64,000 nt of DNA from Aralia elata (lineage: Eukaryota > Streptophyta > Magnoliopsida > Apiales > Araliaceae), in contig CM068382.1 of assembly GCA_034770075.1 (NCBI GenBank), positions 87,537,766-87,601,765 on the forward strand, written 5' to 3'. A model generated the notes under the pieces. It was not told the DNA's origin. It saw only the letters and a program-made list of their open reading frames with translations, and ran no database searches. This document shows, piece by piece, positions 55,254-64,000 of the stretch (its first letter is position 1; the number at the start of each line of letters is the position of its first letter). Position numbers and translations under genes: made by a program.

Positions 55254-56091
55254 CGTGGTTGCCAACTTTAAAAATATACGATTAACCAAATGAACTTTTT
55301 AAAAATTATTAATTAAATCATTACGTCAAATTAGTTGGATGATCATCTACTTCTATCTATTTGTCTGTGCAAAATAAATTAAAAAATCAAAACCAGTACT
55401 GATTTGGCAAAAGAACAATAAAAAATTTAAAAAATAAAAATAAAATTGGAAATTCAAAACATTTATTACTTAACAAAAGAATAATACAAAAGCTTCAATA
55501 AATCTTTTACTCATCTGGGTTTAGTTCTTGGATAAGATGAAGTAGCAGCCTCGTTGGTTCAGGAGAGGATGAAGCAGCAGCTTGGATCGGCCAGAGAATT
55601 GTAGAAACCCATCATCTTCTTCTTTCTTCTTTCTTCTTCTCTGATTTTATGTATCTGCTTCTTCTATCTGAGATCTCAAGAGAAGGAAAAAAATAAATCC
55701 ATGGTGTACACTTGCTACCATCTCCACCTTCTTCCTCTTGACCCATCTTCCCTGGAAATACAAATTCGAACAGGAAAAACACAAGGGGACCAATTATCTA
55801 CCAAAACCCCAAATTTTTCATAGCAAATCAAGGTTCAATCAATCCCAATTTCGATAAGTTGGAAAAACCTAATTTAAGCAAGGAAATGGTTTATATGCAT
55901 CATAAATATAGCTAGTTCCACGTAGGAGGCAAATAATAGGTCATATCTTTTGGATTTTTCTTTTAATCCACGTTTGAAAATAAAAGCTTAAATTTGACGT
56001 CGTCCGTCCAATTAATTTGATGAAATGACTTAATTAATAATTTTTATAAAGTTCAGTTAATTAATTACATATTTTTAAAGTTCAGTGGTAT
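55254..56091. mobile_element. Terminal-inverted-repeat element (unclassified MITE)
   Basis: The left end has ACTTTAAAAATATACGATTA and ATTATTAATTAA; the right end, reversed, has ACTTTAAAAATATGTAATTA and ATTATTAATTAA. About 90 bp arms, total about 840 bp, with a TTCTTCTTTC-rich middle. I could not fix the exact ends or a target duplication. Confidence 0.65.
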
Positions 56092-56337
56092 AATGCTTAA
56101 AAATCGACAATCACAATACGGTAATATTCTTTTTTACTGAATTTTCTCAATCTATCATTTTTTATTTCTATCTTGTTTCAATACGAAATGGTTCAGAATA
56201 TAGAAGTTGTTTTTACGTCAATATGTCGCACGATTGATACTATGTCGGAAATAATGAATGAAAATCTTGTTAGTGAAGGGTTGGATCCAACTGAGATTGT
56301 CGAACTTAGATTCAGTTGACTCCATCACAGGGCCGGT

Positions 56338-56945
56338 CCGGGGTTTCTGAAGGTCCGGGGCGAAATTTCTCGAGTGTGCCCAGTGACGGGGGTTCCGGGG
56401 CAGCGCCCCTGAGCTAATTTTTTTTAATACTTTTGTATTTTTTTAAATTTAACGGGGTTTGTAGTATGTTGAGATGAAACACTTTTTTTTAATATAAAGA
56501 TTTGACAAATGTTTTTTCACAACATAATTAAAACAGTGTTTCATATCAATAATTGTAAAAGTGTTTTTGAAAAAACATAAATTAAAAAAATAGTAAGGTT
56601 GCCTTTGTATTTAATATTGTGTCATATTTAAGGTCATTGTGTGAAATTAACCGTATGTTTGGTCATTTGTCATATTAGGATATTTCTTTTTCTTTCTCTT
56701 TAGAATTTAAGCATTGAAAAATTATGTTAGTGAAAAAGAAATGAAAAGCAAAATAAAACGCACCTGCCAAGATTTGAACCTGGGTCTATATTATGATAGG
56801 ATACCATTTTGCCACCAGACCATTGGTACTTTATACATATAAACACATATATACATATATATACATAAGTTAATTAATTTTGGGCCCCCTACAACTTTGG
56901 GCCCTAGGCGGTCGCCCTGTTCGCACTGGGTCAGGGTCGGCCCTG
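56338..56945. mobile_element. hAT-type MITE with TSD CTCCATCA
   Basis: 608 bp, TIR CAGGGCCGGTCC and, reversed, CAGGGCCGACCC. A perfect 8-bp duplication CTCCATCA lies at 56330-56337 and 56946-56953. The TIR type and duplication length fit hAT. It carries a tRNA-like remnant (56762-56822). No transposase. Confidence 0.93.
56762..56822 (-). other. tRNA-like remnant in the hAT MITE
   Basis: On minus, TGGCAAAATGGTA resembles a D-arm/A box and CCAGGTTCAAATCTTGG forms a T-arm with a B box. No complete cloverleaf or acceptor stem is evident. It may be a captured tRNA or SINE piece. Confidence 0.45.
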
Positions 56946-57188
56946 CTCCATCAAGAAGGCCCAATATTTGAGTATATTACAAGGTTTCACAAGTTACATT
57001 TGGTAGTTTAAGTCAGAATCAAGAGTTGTCAGAAATAATTTTTGTTCAGTGCTTTATAAAGAGGTTAAATGAAGAATTTAAGAGTTGGGTGTCCAAAATC
57101 TGTCCACTACTTATAGCCATGCTAAAATTCATCAGTGTTATCTTGAGGCTTAGTTAAGCAAACTGAAACACCAGAAAAAGCCATTGTT

Positions 57189-57441
57189 GTGTACGAAATA
57201 GAAGTTGATCAAAGGGATCCAGATGTAGAAAAATCTCTCTTGTCCTCAAGTGAAACTGAAGGGTTGTTATATGACTGCGAGCAGAAGTTGAAAGACAGAG
57301 ATGGCCAGTCAGATATTAGTAGACGGATATATCTATGTACACACCTAAATTATACATCCAAAGACACACTCAAGTGTAAAATAGTAGTAAATGAAGAGAG
57401 AGAAAGTGTTGTTGAGGGAGAAATATTTTACTATCATTCCA
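57189..57441 (+). other. Open plus-strand fragment of the retrotransposon interior
   Basis: It reads EIEVDQRDPDVEKSLLSSSE onward, acidic and coiled-coil-like, up to the hAT insertion. I do not recognise it. The coding-like look may come from a gag-like protein or a captured gene. Confidence 0.3.
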
Positions 57442-57449
57442 CTCTTGAG

Positions 57450-58340
57450 CAGGGGCGGATCTACGCTGGAGGCAGGGGGGCACCTGCCCCCACTGAACTT
57501 TCTTCCATGCGTTTGTAGTAGTGCTATAATAACTACCTCTTTCTTTCTCAAATTACTACTACTTTCAAAATATGATGTTGCTGTATTAAATGCTTCTGCT
57601 GAATACATATGGGGTAGAGCAACCCTCCATTGTTATTCTTCCATTTTGTGGGCCGACATCTTACCACGTAGCCAAAATTAATTGCTTAAACATTCACTAC
57701 CAGTATATTTTATGATTATTAAAAAATGCTTTAATAATAACATTCTTTTTAGAAGCCTAAGCTAAAGGTCTGTAAAACGAAGAAGAGGAAATTAAAAGTC
57801 AAAATGTGGGTGAATTCAGCCTAAAATAAACCCAAATATGTATGTATTCTCAAATATTTTTTTTTCTTTTTGTATAGGTGACTTTTTAAAGTAATGATGG
57901 TACTACTTCTTTAATTTCTCTCCCCATGTGTCTGTTTGTTTTTGATTCAAAAAGAAAAAAAGAGTTGACCACAATTCGTTACGCTCTGTTTTTTTAGTTT
58001 TAAAATGGGCGAAAAACAAAATCAAAGCTAATATTTTTTTTTTCAAAAGTAAGAAAAAAATATTTGGCTCAAAAATTAAGTACTCTCTCTCTCCTACTTT
58101 CTTTTCTTTTTTTAACTAACACACCTGTAAAGTTTTTTGTGGTAGAAAATAAAAATGAGAAGAAATTTTTTGACTCGAAATAAACTCAATTATATTGGAT
58201 ATATTAAACTTAACGACTTAAGTATTGAGAAATTATATTGGATTTAGAAAAGTATGTACATATAGCTATAATTTTTATTCTTTAACGGTTTTTTTTTTCG
58301 AATTTGACCCCACTAAACTTTGTGGCTGGATCCGCCCCTG
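57450..58340. mobile_element. hAT-type MITE with TSD CTCTTGAG
   Basis: 891 bp, TIR CAGGGGCGGATC and, reversed, CAGGGGCGGATCCAGCCAC. A perfect 8-bp duplication CTCTTGAG lies at 57442-57449 and 58341-58348. No transposase. Distinct from the other hAT MITE. Confidence 0.93.
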
Positions 58341-58509
58341 CTCTTGAGTGCATCTTTAGATGTATAATTTGGATGTGTAAATAGATATATCCTTAGTGGA
58401 GTTGAAACCACTACATGGGAAGAAGAATTCATGGTTTCTAATTAAGGAAACAACTGCTATGTTGAGGAAATTTTAGAACCAGCAGCAGCTTCTAGGATGT
58501 TCACCGGTC

Positions 58510-58740
58510 CAATGGTGGATGATTATTACAAGACTTACATGTTCAAGTATGAATCTATCCATGGAGTTTTCACAGGAACAATAACAATATTTGATGAGTT
58601 ACTTTGAAAATTAATGGGAAGAAGATAAAGGTTGCTAGCACAAAGAAGCTGGAAGAGATTCCATGGGCTGATTATAAGGATCATTACATGGTTGAATCTT
58701 CAGGGGTTTACTCTATAGTTGGCTCAAAAGTGTTTGATGA
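58510..58740 (+). pseudogene. GAPDH fragment (plastidial GapCp-like)
   Basis: One frame reads TYMFKYESIHGVFTG; the next, after a stop and a shift near 58603, reads INGKKIKVAS, EIPWADY and MVESSGVYS. These follow each other as in the NAD-binding domain of glyceraldehyde-3-phosphate dehydrogenase, and the INGK and IPWAD wording fits the plastidial GapCp type better than the cytosolic one. The catalytic cysteine region is absent. The sequence after 58720 is unrelated. It lies between the second hAT MITE and the polypurine tract. Confidence 0.75.
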
Positions 58741-59166
58741 GCTTAATTGTTTTGGTAAGCAGTATTATGGCCCTATTGTATGTAAAGATAAAATAAAGAC
58801 ATTTGGATTGTGACCATTTCAAAAGTGTTAAGACTCAAGCACTCAACTTTGGTTAGACTGTGCTGGCTGATATAAGATAGCTTATAATACCAATTTGAGT
58901 TGTTATTCCATGACATTCAGTGACTGTTCATTTAGAATTTCAACCAGGAAGAGGGATCAACAAGTGTTGGGCTAGCATGATTTAATGCTCAATAAGATGG
59001 GTCAGATTAAAGTGGTGAATTTCATTTGGGATTGTTGGTGTGAATTTCATTGGCACTATGATGTTTGATCCAGGAAGTTTGCTATGTTTTTGGGCTGCAG
59101 CTGCAACTACCTATATTTTCTTTCCTTGCAATCCTTGAGGACAAGGATTTCTTAAGGAGGGTGGAA

Positions 59167-59183
59167 TGTTATAAAATAGGTAT
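59167..59183 (+). repeat. Start of the outer 3' LTR, cut by the Copia element
   Basis: TGTTATAAAATAGGTAT matches the first 17 bases of the 5' LTR at 54228 (TGTTATGAAATGGGTAC). It resumes at 63976 after the Copia insertion. Confidence 0.85.
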
Positions 59184-59399
59184 TATAGAGAATAGAGAAT
59201 GGTGCTGCAATGGCATACTGATTCCATTAATCTCAATAAGTATATATATACAATGGTCAGGAGATATAACTAGATGTTAGGAGACTCCTATGAAGCTAGT
59301 GGGCAACTAAGAAGTTAGTGGGCAAATATGGACTGCTATGAAGCTAGCAGTAGCTAGGAGATTGTTGAGAACAAGCTAGTGGACTGTTAATATTTTATA
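59184..59399 (-). repeat. Young Copia 3' LTR
   Basis: Identical to the 5' LTR except near its inner end (TTTTATA for TTCTATA). It contains the short palindromic TATATATATA. Confidence 0.93.
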
Positions 59400-60655
59400 T
59401 GCCCCCTCAAGTTGGAGCTCCTAGTGGAGATTCCAATCTTGTCCTTGAGATTAAGAAATTGAGCACGTGAGAGTGGTTTTGTGAGCGCATCAGCTAGCTG
59501 ATCTGCGGAGGAGACATGTGCGACATGAAGGGCACCACTTTGGACTTGTTCAAGGATGAAGTGAAAATCAATAGCGACATGCTTCATCCGAGAGTGAAAA
59601 ACTGGGTTGGAACAGAGATGGGTGGCTCCAATATTGTCACAATAGATGACCGGGGCTTGAGAAGTCTGTATTCCAAGTTCGGTAAGCAGTGAACAAATCC
59701 AGCGCAATTCGGCAGCAGTTGCCGCTACTGCACGATACTCAGCTTCAGTTGACGAGCGTGCAACCGTGCGTTGTTTCTTAGAGCTCCAAGAAATTGGACT
59801 GCGACCAAGATAAACAATGTAAGCACTAGTTGATCTGAAGTCATCTTTGTTGCCAGCCCAATCAGCATCGGAGAAGGCATGGAGAGATAGTGTTGGGTTG
59901 CTGTGAAGAACTATGCCATGATCAGATGTGCCGCAAAGATATCGTAACAGTCGTTTGGTTGCATTCCAGTGATCTGTCGTAGGACGGTGCATAAACTGAG
60001 AGAGCCTATTTACTGCGAATACAATGTCAGGCCGTGTGAGAGTTAAGTACTGAAGACTGCCAACAATAGTTCGGTATTCTGAAGCATCTGTCAAGGTGGT
60101 GCCAGTGTGAAGACCCAACGTTTGATCTGTTCCCAAGGGTGTAAGAACCGGCTTGGCATCGGTCATGTGAGTGCGTTTGAGAAGATCATTAATGTAGCAA
60201 TGTTGCGAGAGAATGAGGCCATGCTTGTGTGGAAGAACCTCAACACCCAGAAAATAAGAGAGATGACCAAGATCCTTTAGAGAAAAACGTGTAGCAAGTT
60301 GAGTAACAAAGCGTTGCACGGAAGATGTGTTGTTCCCTGTGATGATGATGTCATCTACATATACTAGCAGGTAGATCATGGTATTGGTGTTGTTGAAGAT
60401 GAACAGAGAAGTATCCGCATGTGAGTTTTTGAATCCCACAGTGAGAAGGAATTGGCGTAGCTCATGGTACCATGCCCGTGGAGCTTGTTTCAAACCATAG
60501 ATGGCTTTATGCAATTTGCACACGTGATGCGGAAATTCTCTATGAATAAACCCTGGAGGTTGTATCATGAAGACATCTTCAGTGAGATGACCTTGTAAAA
60601 AGGCATTATTGATGTCAAGTTGTCGTAGTGAGTGACCATCCATGACTGATTGCAA
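59387..60655 (-). CDS. Young Copia reverse transcriptase C-part and RNase H
   Basis: It starts in reverse transcriptase (QLDINNAFLQGHL), with catalytic YVDDIIITG, GLKQAPRAWY and SLQYLTLTRPDI, then RNase H (DADWAGNKDDFRSTSAY; SSTEAEYRA). The stop lies just inside the 3' LTR. The ATG at 60655 is not the real start: the protein continues upstream in another frame, displaced by the 4-base duplication (ACTC) near 60630. Confidence 0.93.
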   Translation of the reverse strand: MQSVMDGHSLRQLDINNAFLQGHLTEDVFMIQPPGFIHREFPHHVCKLHKAIYGLKQAPRAWYHELRQFLLTVGFKNSHADTSLFIFNNTNTMIYLLVYVDDIIITGNNTSSVQRFVTQLATRFSLKDLGHLSYFLGVEVLPHKHGLILSQHCYINDLLKRTHMTDAKPVLTPLGTDQTLGLHTGTTLTDASEYRTIVGSLQYLTLTRPDIVFAVNRLSQFMHRPTTDHWNATKRLLRYLCGTSDHGIVLHSNPTLSLHAFSDADWAGNKDDFRSTSAYIVYLGRSPISWSSKKQRTVARSSTEAEYRAVAATAAELRWICSLLTELGIQTSQAPVIYCDNIGATHLCSNPVFHSRMKHVAIDFHFILEQVQSGALHVAHVSSADQLADALTKPLSRAQFLNLKDKIGISTRSSNLRGHIKY

Positions 60656-62162
60656 TGGTGAGAACTAGGCGAATTGTTGTTGGTTTTATAACTGGGCTGA
60701 AAGTGTCATGGTAGTCAATGCCTGGACGTTGATGGAAACCTTTGGCTACCAAGCGTGCTTTGTACCTGTCAACAGAACCATCGGGTAAACGTTTAGTACG
60801 AAAAATCCACTTACACCCGACAAGATTGTGGGCTTGATTTGGTGGAACAAGCTCCCATGTACCATTCCGGACAAGAGCATCATACTCTTCAGACATTGCA
60901 TGGCGCCATTTGATGTCTTTAAGGGCTTGGGTCACTGTCGTGGGTTCTAGGTCATTCGATGGGATGAGTTGGGCATTGAGATTGAGCTTTTGGGTTGGTT
61001 TGTGAATATTATTTTTGGCTCTAGTGGTCATGGAATGGGTGTTAATTGGGTCTGGATGGTGGAAGTCCCTGGGTGGTGAACTGTGGTTTTGGTTTAGGTT
61101 AGGACTGGATGGCAATGAAGGTGGCAGGCTTTGGTTTTGAGTGGTGGTTGGTTGACCAGTTAAATGTGGTCGGGCAACTGTATATGGGCTGAGGGTGTTG
61201 GGATTTTCTGGCGACGATATCGTTCGGACATGAGCAGCATTTGAGGGACCTTCTACCGAAGACGTGTTGAGTGTTGTGGCAGCGAGAGAGTCTGTGGAAA
61301 TTAGGTAGGCAGGGGGAAACCAATGAGAAGAAGTGGTTGACTCGGGACGACTGAGATGAGTTTGAGTAGATGTGAAGGGGAAGACCGATTCAACGAATTT
61401 GACATGACGCGAAGTATAAAGGCGAGATGTGTTGGTATCAAGACACAGGTATGCACTTTGGGTGGTAGAGTAGCTAAGGAAGACACAAGGGATGGATCGG
61501 GCTTCAAGTTTATGATTGTTGTACGGTCGAAGCCACGGATAACAAAGACAACCAAAAATTTTAAGTTTAGAGTAGTTGGGAGTGCTTCCAAATTTTTTTT
61601 CGAATGGTGAGAACATGTTGAGTGTGGGTGTAGGAAGTCGATTGATGAGGTAAACGGCTGTAGCAAAGGCATGATGCCAGTAGATTAGAGGAATAGAGGC
61701 ATGTGTGAGTAGAGAGAGACCAGTTTCGACAATGTGACGATGGCGTCTTTCAGAATATCCATTATGTTCAGGTGTGTGTGGTGGAGTGGTTAAGTGAGTG
61801 ATGCCATTGGTAGCTAAAAAAGAATCAAGAACTTGATATTCACCACCATTATCAGAGTATAGGGTTTTAATTTTGTGATTGAAATAATTTTCTACAAGGG
61901 CTTTGAATCGTATGAAGACTTCGTAGACATGAGATTTACGTTTAAGCGGATAATACCAGACATATTTGGTGAAGTGATCAACAAAAATGACATAGTATTT
62001 GAAGTCATCATATGAATGCACGGGAGAAGTCCAAACATCAGAGAAAATTATTTCAAGAGGTTTTGTAGAAACAAGAGAAGAAATAGAAAAAGGAACCTTA
62101 TGACTTTTATTACAACTACAAGCATTGCAATGATTGTTTGTTGTGGAGACAGAAACTGGTAA
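60615..62162 (-). CDS. Young Copia integrase and start of reverse transcriptase
   Basis: Open from the TAA at 62163. Zinc-domain cysteines (CNACSC) near 62120, integrase core with D in FSDVWTSP, D in LYSDNGGEY and E in PEHNGYSERRHRH, then GCKWIFRTK and ARLVAKGFHQRPGIDY of reverse transcriptase. The first internal ATG is 62021, but homology begins right after the stop, so the stop is a substitution in one continuous polyprotein. Confidence 0.92.
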   Translation of the reverse strand, partial: LPVSVSTTNNHCNACSCNKSHKVPFSISSLVSTKPLEIIFSDVWTSPVHSYDDFKYYVIFVDHFTKYVWYYPLKRKSHVYEVFIRFKALVENYFNHKIKTLYSDNGGEYQVLDSFLATNGITHLTTPPHTPEHNGYSERRHRHIVETGLSLLTHASIPLIYWHHAFATAVYLINRLPTPTLNMFSPFEKKFGSTPNYSKLKIFGCLCYPWLRPYNNHKLEARSIPCVFLSYSTTQSAYLCLDTNTSRLYTSRHVKFVESVFPFTSTQTHLSRPESTTSSHWFPPAYLISTDSLAATTLNTSSVEGPSNAAHVRTISSPENPNTLSPYTVARPHLTGQPTTTQNQSLPPSLPSSPNLNQNHSSPPRDFHHPDPINTHSMTTRAKNNIHKPTQKLNLNAQLIPSNDLEPTTVTQALKDIKWRHAMSEEYDALVRNGTWELVPPNQAHNLVGCKWIFRTKRLPDGSVDRYKARLVAKGFHQRPGIDYHDTFSPVIKPTTIRLVLTIAISHGWSLTTTT

Positions 62163-63680
62163 TTAAAATTTAGAGAAAACATATTTGTAAATTGGAGAGG
62201 CAGGATGGCCTAGGCGATTGTGCCACTCGGCAGTTGTTGTCTTGACACCGGAAAAGAAAACAAGAGGGGTTTTGTTTGGTGAAGAGATTGGCCACTCATA
62301 CATGCCATCCTTAGTTGGTCCCGTCAAAAGTGTTGCTCCCGTGCTTAGATCCTTCACTAGAAAACCAGAGGGTAAAAATTCAATTGAAACATTATTAGTG
62401 ATGCACATTTGAGAAATGGAAATGAGATTCTTTTTCATGGTGGGAACACACAAAACATTATGTAATTGAAAATTATGTGTGGAGGAGGGAAAGGAGGTAG
62501 AACCAGTGTGGGTAATTTGTAGACTTGTGCCATCGCCAATCATAACATCATCATGGGCGTTATACGGAGCATGGAGAGAGAGATTATTCAGGTCAGTGGT
62601 AACATGATGAGATGCACCACTATCAAGGAGCCATGATGGAATGTTGGATGTGCCAGTTGTCGTATAGTTGACGCGTGGTTGCCAGGGAGGTGATGAACGT
62701 GGTCCTCTCGGTTGGAAACCCGATGACTGTGGGTTTGTTGGTGAATAACCTGAATTGGGCTGAGTGAAAATTAATCGAAATTGTGGACATCGTTTGGCTG
62801 TGTGCCCTTGAGTATTGCATGCTTGACACGTACCAAGATAAGGGCGTGGTTGAGGTCTTGCAGCCCGAAAGTTGTTAGATGATGACCATTGATTTGGTGA
62901 TGATTTTGTTGATGAGTTGAAGGTAGGACGCCATGGTTTATTCTGAGGATGCATGGATGTTGGATTTGCTGTTGCAGGAAGAGAGGTTGGTGGTGGTGGT
63001 TGAGATTGACGTAACATAGTTTCCTTGTTCAAGAGCTTTTCATGAAGCTCGTCAAAAGAGATGGTTGTATCTCGAGCATTGACGGCGTCAACGATAGATT
63101 TGTATTCCTCGTCGAGACCATCAAGGACTTTGTCAATCAAGTCCTCTTCATCATATGGCTTGCCCAGAATTGCAAGCTCATCAGCACGGCTCCGAATATA
63201 TTGCATATATTCGCTAATGGTTCGCGAGCCTTTAATTGGATTCTTTAGTTGCTCCTTAACTTGCTTGATATGACCACGAGTGGGCTTTGCATATGTGTTT
63301 TCAAGAATCATCCAGGCATCACGAGAGGTGATAGCACGATTTAGGAGTGGAACAATTGCAGCCGATAATGATCCGACTATGGCGCTGAAAATTAATTTAT
63401 CCTGTCGATGCCAAGTTTGGAATGCAGGATTTGGGGACTTCTTATCATCAGTGGTAATTGTGGGAGATGGTACACTAATCGAGCCATCAATATATCCTTC
63501 AAGATCATAGCCTATCAAGGTTGCATGAAATTGCAATTTCCATGAGAGATAATTTGTGGGTGTGAGTTTTATGGTGGAGTGGGAGGAGATGTTTATGGCA
63601 ACAAGGGGATGATTAGGTTCATGAGAATTAGGAATAATTGGTTGAGAGACGGCAGCGAGTGTTTGATCTTGTGAGGTCAT
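62163..63680 (-). CDS. Young Copia gag and protease
   Basis: ATG 63680 (MTSQDQTLAAV) is chosen because the frame upstream runs back into the LTR. Retrotran gag N-terminal (TPTNYLSWKLQ), UBN2 gag domain, CCHC knuckle CQACNTQGHTAKRC near residue 285, protease WLLDSGASHHVT, and gag-pre-integrase (EWHNRLGHP). It ends at TAA 62163, where a serine codon is usual. Confidence 0.93.
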   Translation of the reverse strand: MTSQDQTLAAVSQPIIPNSHEPNHPLVAINISSHSTIKLTPTNYLSWKLQFHATLIGYDLEGYIDGSISVPSPTITTDDKKSPNPAFQTWHRQDKLIFSAIVGSLSAAIVPLLNRAITSRDAWMILENTYAKPTRGHIKQVKEQLKNPIKGSRTISEYMQYIRSRADELAILGKPYDEEDLIDKVLDGLDEEYKSIVDAVNARDTTISFDELHEKLLNKETMLRQSQPPPPTSLPATANPTSMHPQNKPWRPTFNSSTKSSPNQWSSSNNFRAARPQPRPYLGTCQACNTQGHTAKRCPQFRLIFTQPNSGYSPTNPQSSGFQPRGPRSSPPWQPRVNYTTTGTSNIPSWLLDSGASHHVTTDLNNLSLHAPYNAHDDVMIGDGTSLQITHTGSTSFPSSTHNFQLHNVLCVPTMKKNLISISQMCITNNVSIEFLPSGFLVKDLSTGATLLTGPTKDGMYEWPISSPNKTPLVFFSGVKTTTAEWHNRLGHPASPIYKYVFSKF

Positions 63681-63759
63681 TGTTTGAAGAAGAAAAAGAT
63701 GTGCAGGATAAGGAACTGATTGAAACAGCTTGTGGGTTAGGATCGTTGCTTTGATGCCA

Positions 63760-63975
63760 TATAGAGAATAGAGAATGGTGCTGCAATGGCATACTGATTC
63801 CATTAATCTCAATAAGTATATATATACAATGGTCAGGAGATATAACTAGATGTTAGGAGACTCCTATGAAGCTAGTGGGCAACTAAGAAGTTAGTGGGCA
63901 AATATGGACTGCTATGAAGCTAGCAGTAGCTAGGAGATTGTTGAGAACAAGCTAGTGGACTGTTAATATTCTATA
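63760..63975 (-). repeat. Young Copia 5' LTR
   Basis: 216 bp, adjoining the primer site at 63748-63759. One visible difference from the 3' LTR. Confidence 0.93.
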
Positions 63976-64000
63976 AGTATCAGTTATAAAATATAAAAAA
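63976..64000 (+). repeat. Outer 3' LTR resumes, runs off the window
   Basis: AGTATCAGTTATAAAATATA continues the outer LTR and matches 54243 onward in the 5' LTR (TACTAGTTATAAAATATTAA). Confidence 0.8.

Larger units (their letters stand above)
59184..63975 (-). mobile_element. Young Copia retrotransposon (Ale/RE1-like), minus strand
   Basis: LTRs 59184-59399 and 63760-63975, each 216 bp, differ at one visible position. The primer site TGGCATCAAAGC touches the 5' LTR and the polypurine tract TTGAGGGGGCA touches the 3' LTR. Target duplication GGTAT (59179-59183) against AGTAT (63976-63980), one mismatch. The polyprotein has only two lesions: a TAA at 62163 and a 4-base tandem duplication near 60630. 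Confidence 0.95.
54228..64000 (+). mobile_element. LTR retrotransposon with captured GAPDH piece (3' end beyond window)
   Basis: 5' LTR 54228-54573. Just inside it is a primer-site-like GTGGTATGAGAGG. Near the other end a polypurine tract AAGGAGGGTGGAA (59154-59166) abuts a second LTR start. The internal region has no recognisable reverse transcriptase or integrase, so it looks non-autonomous or heavily decayed. It holds an inverted-repeat element, two hAT MITEs and a GAPDH fragment. Its 3' LTR is interrupted by a Copia element and runs off the window. Confidence 0.75.

Noticed and set aside
61099..61672. Minus frames of 74 and 123 codons in the young Copia
   Set aside because: Alternative frames of the integrase to reverse-transcriptase linker.

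Overview
The window is a piece of a flowering-plant (eudicot-type) nuclear chromosome: AT-rich, with (TA)n microsatellites, plant-specific Copia and Gypsy LTR retrotransposons, Mutator-like elements (MULEs), Stowaway and hAT MITEs, a lectin receptor kinase and plastid-derived DNA. It holds no clearly intact host gene. The only stand-alone host gene is a minus-strand L-type lectin receptor kinase (18944-20973), broken by one in-frame stop and one frameshift. Other host-gene traces are fragments carried inside transposable elements: 6-phosphogluconolactonase, an F-box protein, a plastidial-type GAPDH, and two unidentified pieces.

Layout. 1-11 kb: a long Gypsy-type LTR, an inverted fragment of a similar LTR, and three copies of a ~500 bp Gypsy LTR (two with integrase C-terminal remnants just upstream), separated by non-coding DNA with short tandem repeats. 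11.4-17.1 kb: a MuDR-type MULE with matching terminal inverted repeats and a perfect 9-bp target duplication, holding a decayed transposase and an antisense GRF zinc-finger gene. 17-21 kb: a foldback element and the receptor-kinase pseudogene. 23.3-29.8 kb: nested inverted repeats around a FAR1-type MULE whose ~0.9 kb inverted arms duplicate the 5' half of its own transposase gene. 30.1-34.4 and 36.3-40.2 kb: two ~4 kb LTR-type insertions with perfect 5-bp target duplications, one carrying an F-box fragment. 40.4-52.3 kb: two large foldbacks. One has plastid DNA at its centre. The other carries 6-phosphogluconolactonase pieces split by a Copia element, which is itself split by a solo LTR. 54.2-64 kb: an LTR element with a GAPDH fragment and two hAT MITEs, whose 3' LTR is interrupted by a very young Copia element.

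The most striking pattern is a set of ten foldback (hairpin) elements between 17.4 and 52.3 kb. Nearly all sit inside (TA)n tracts. They fall into a few groups by shared terminal sequence, and only one of them (24746-27828) has transposase coding sequence. I infer a FAR1-type MULE system that targets TA microsatellites, makes hairpin derivatives and acquires foreign DNA. Family names, plastid matches and gene-fragment identities come from recognising motifs; no database search was run.
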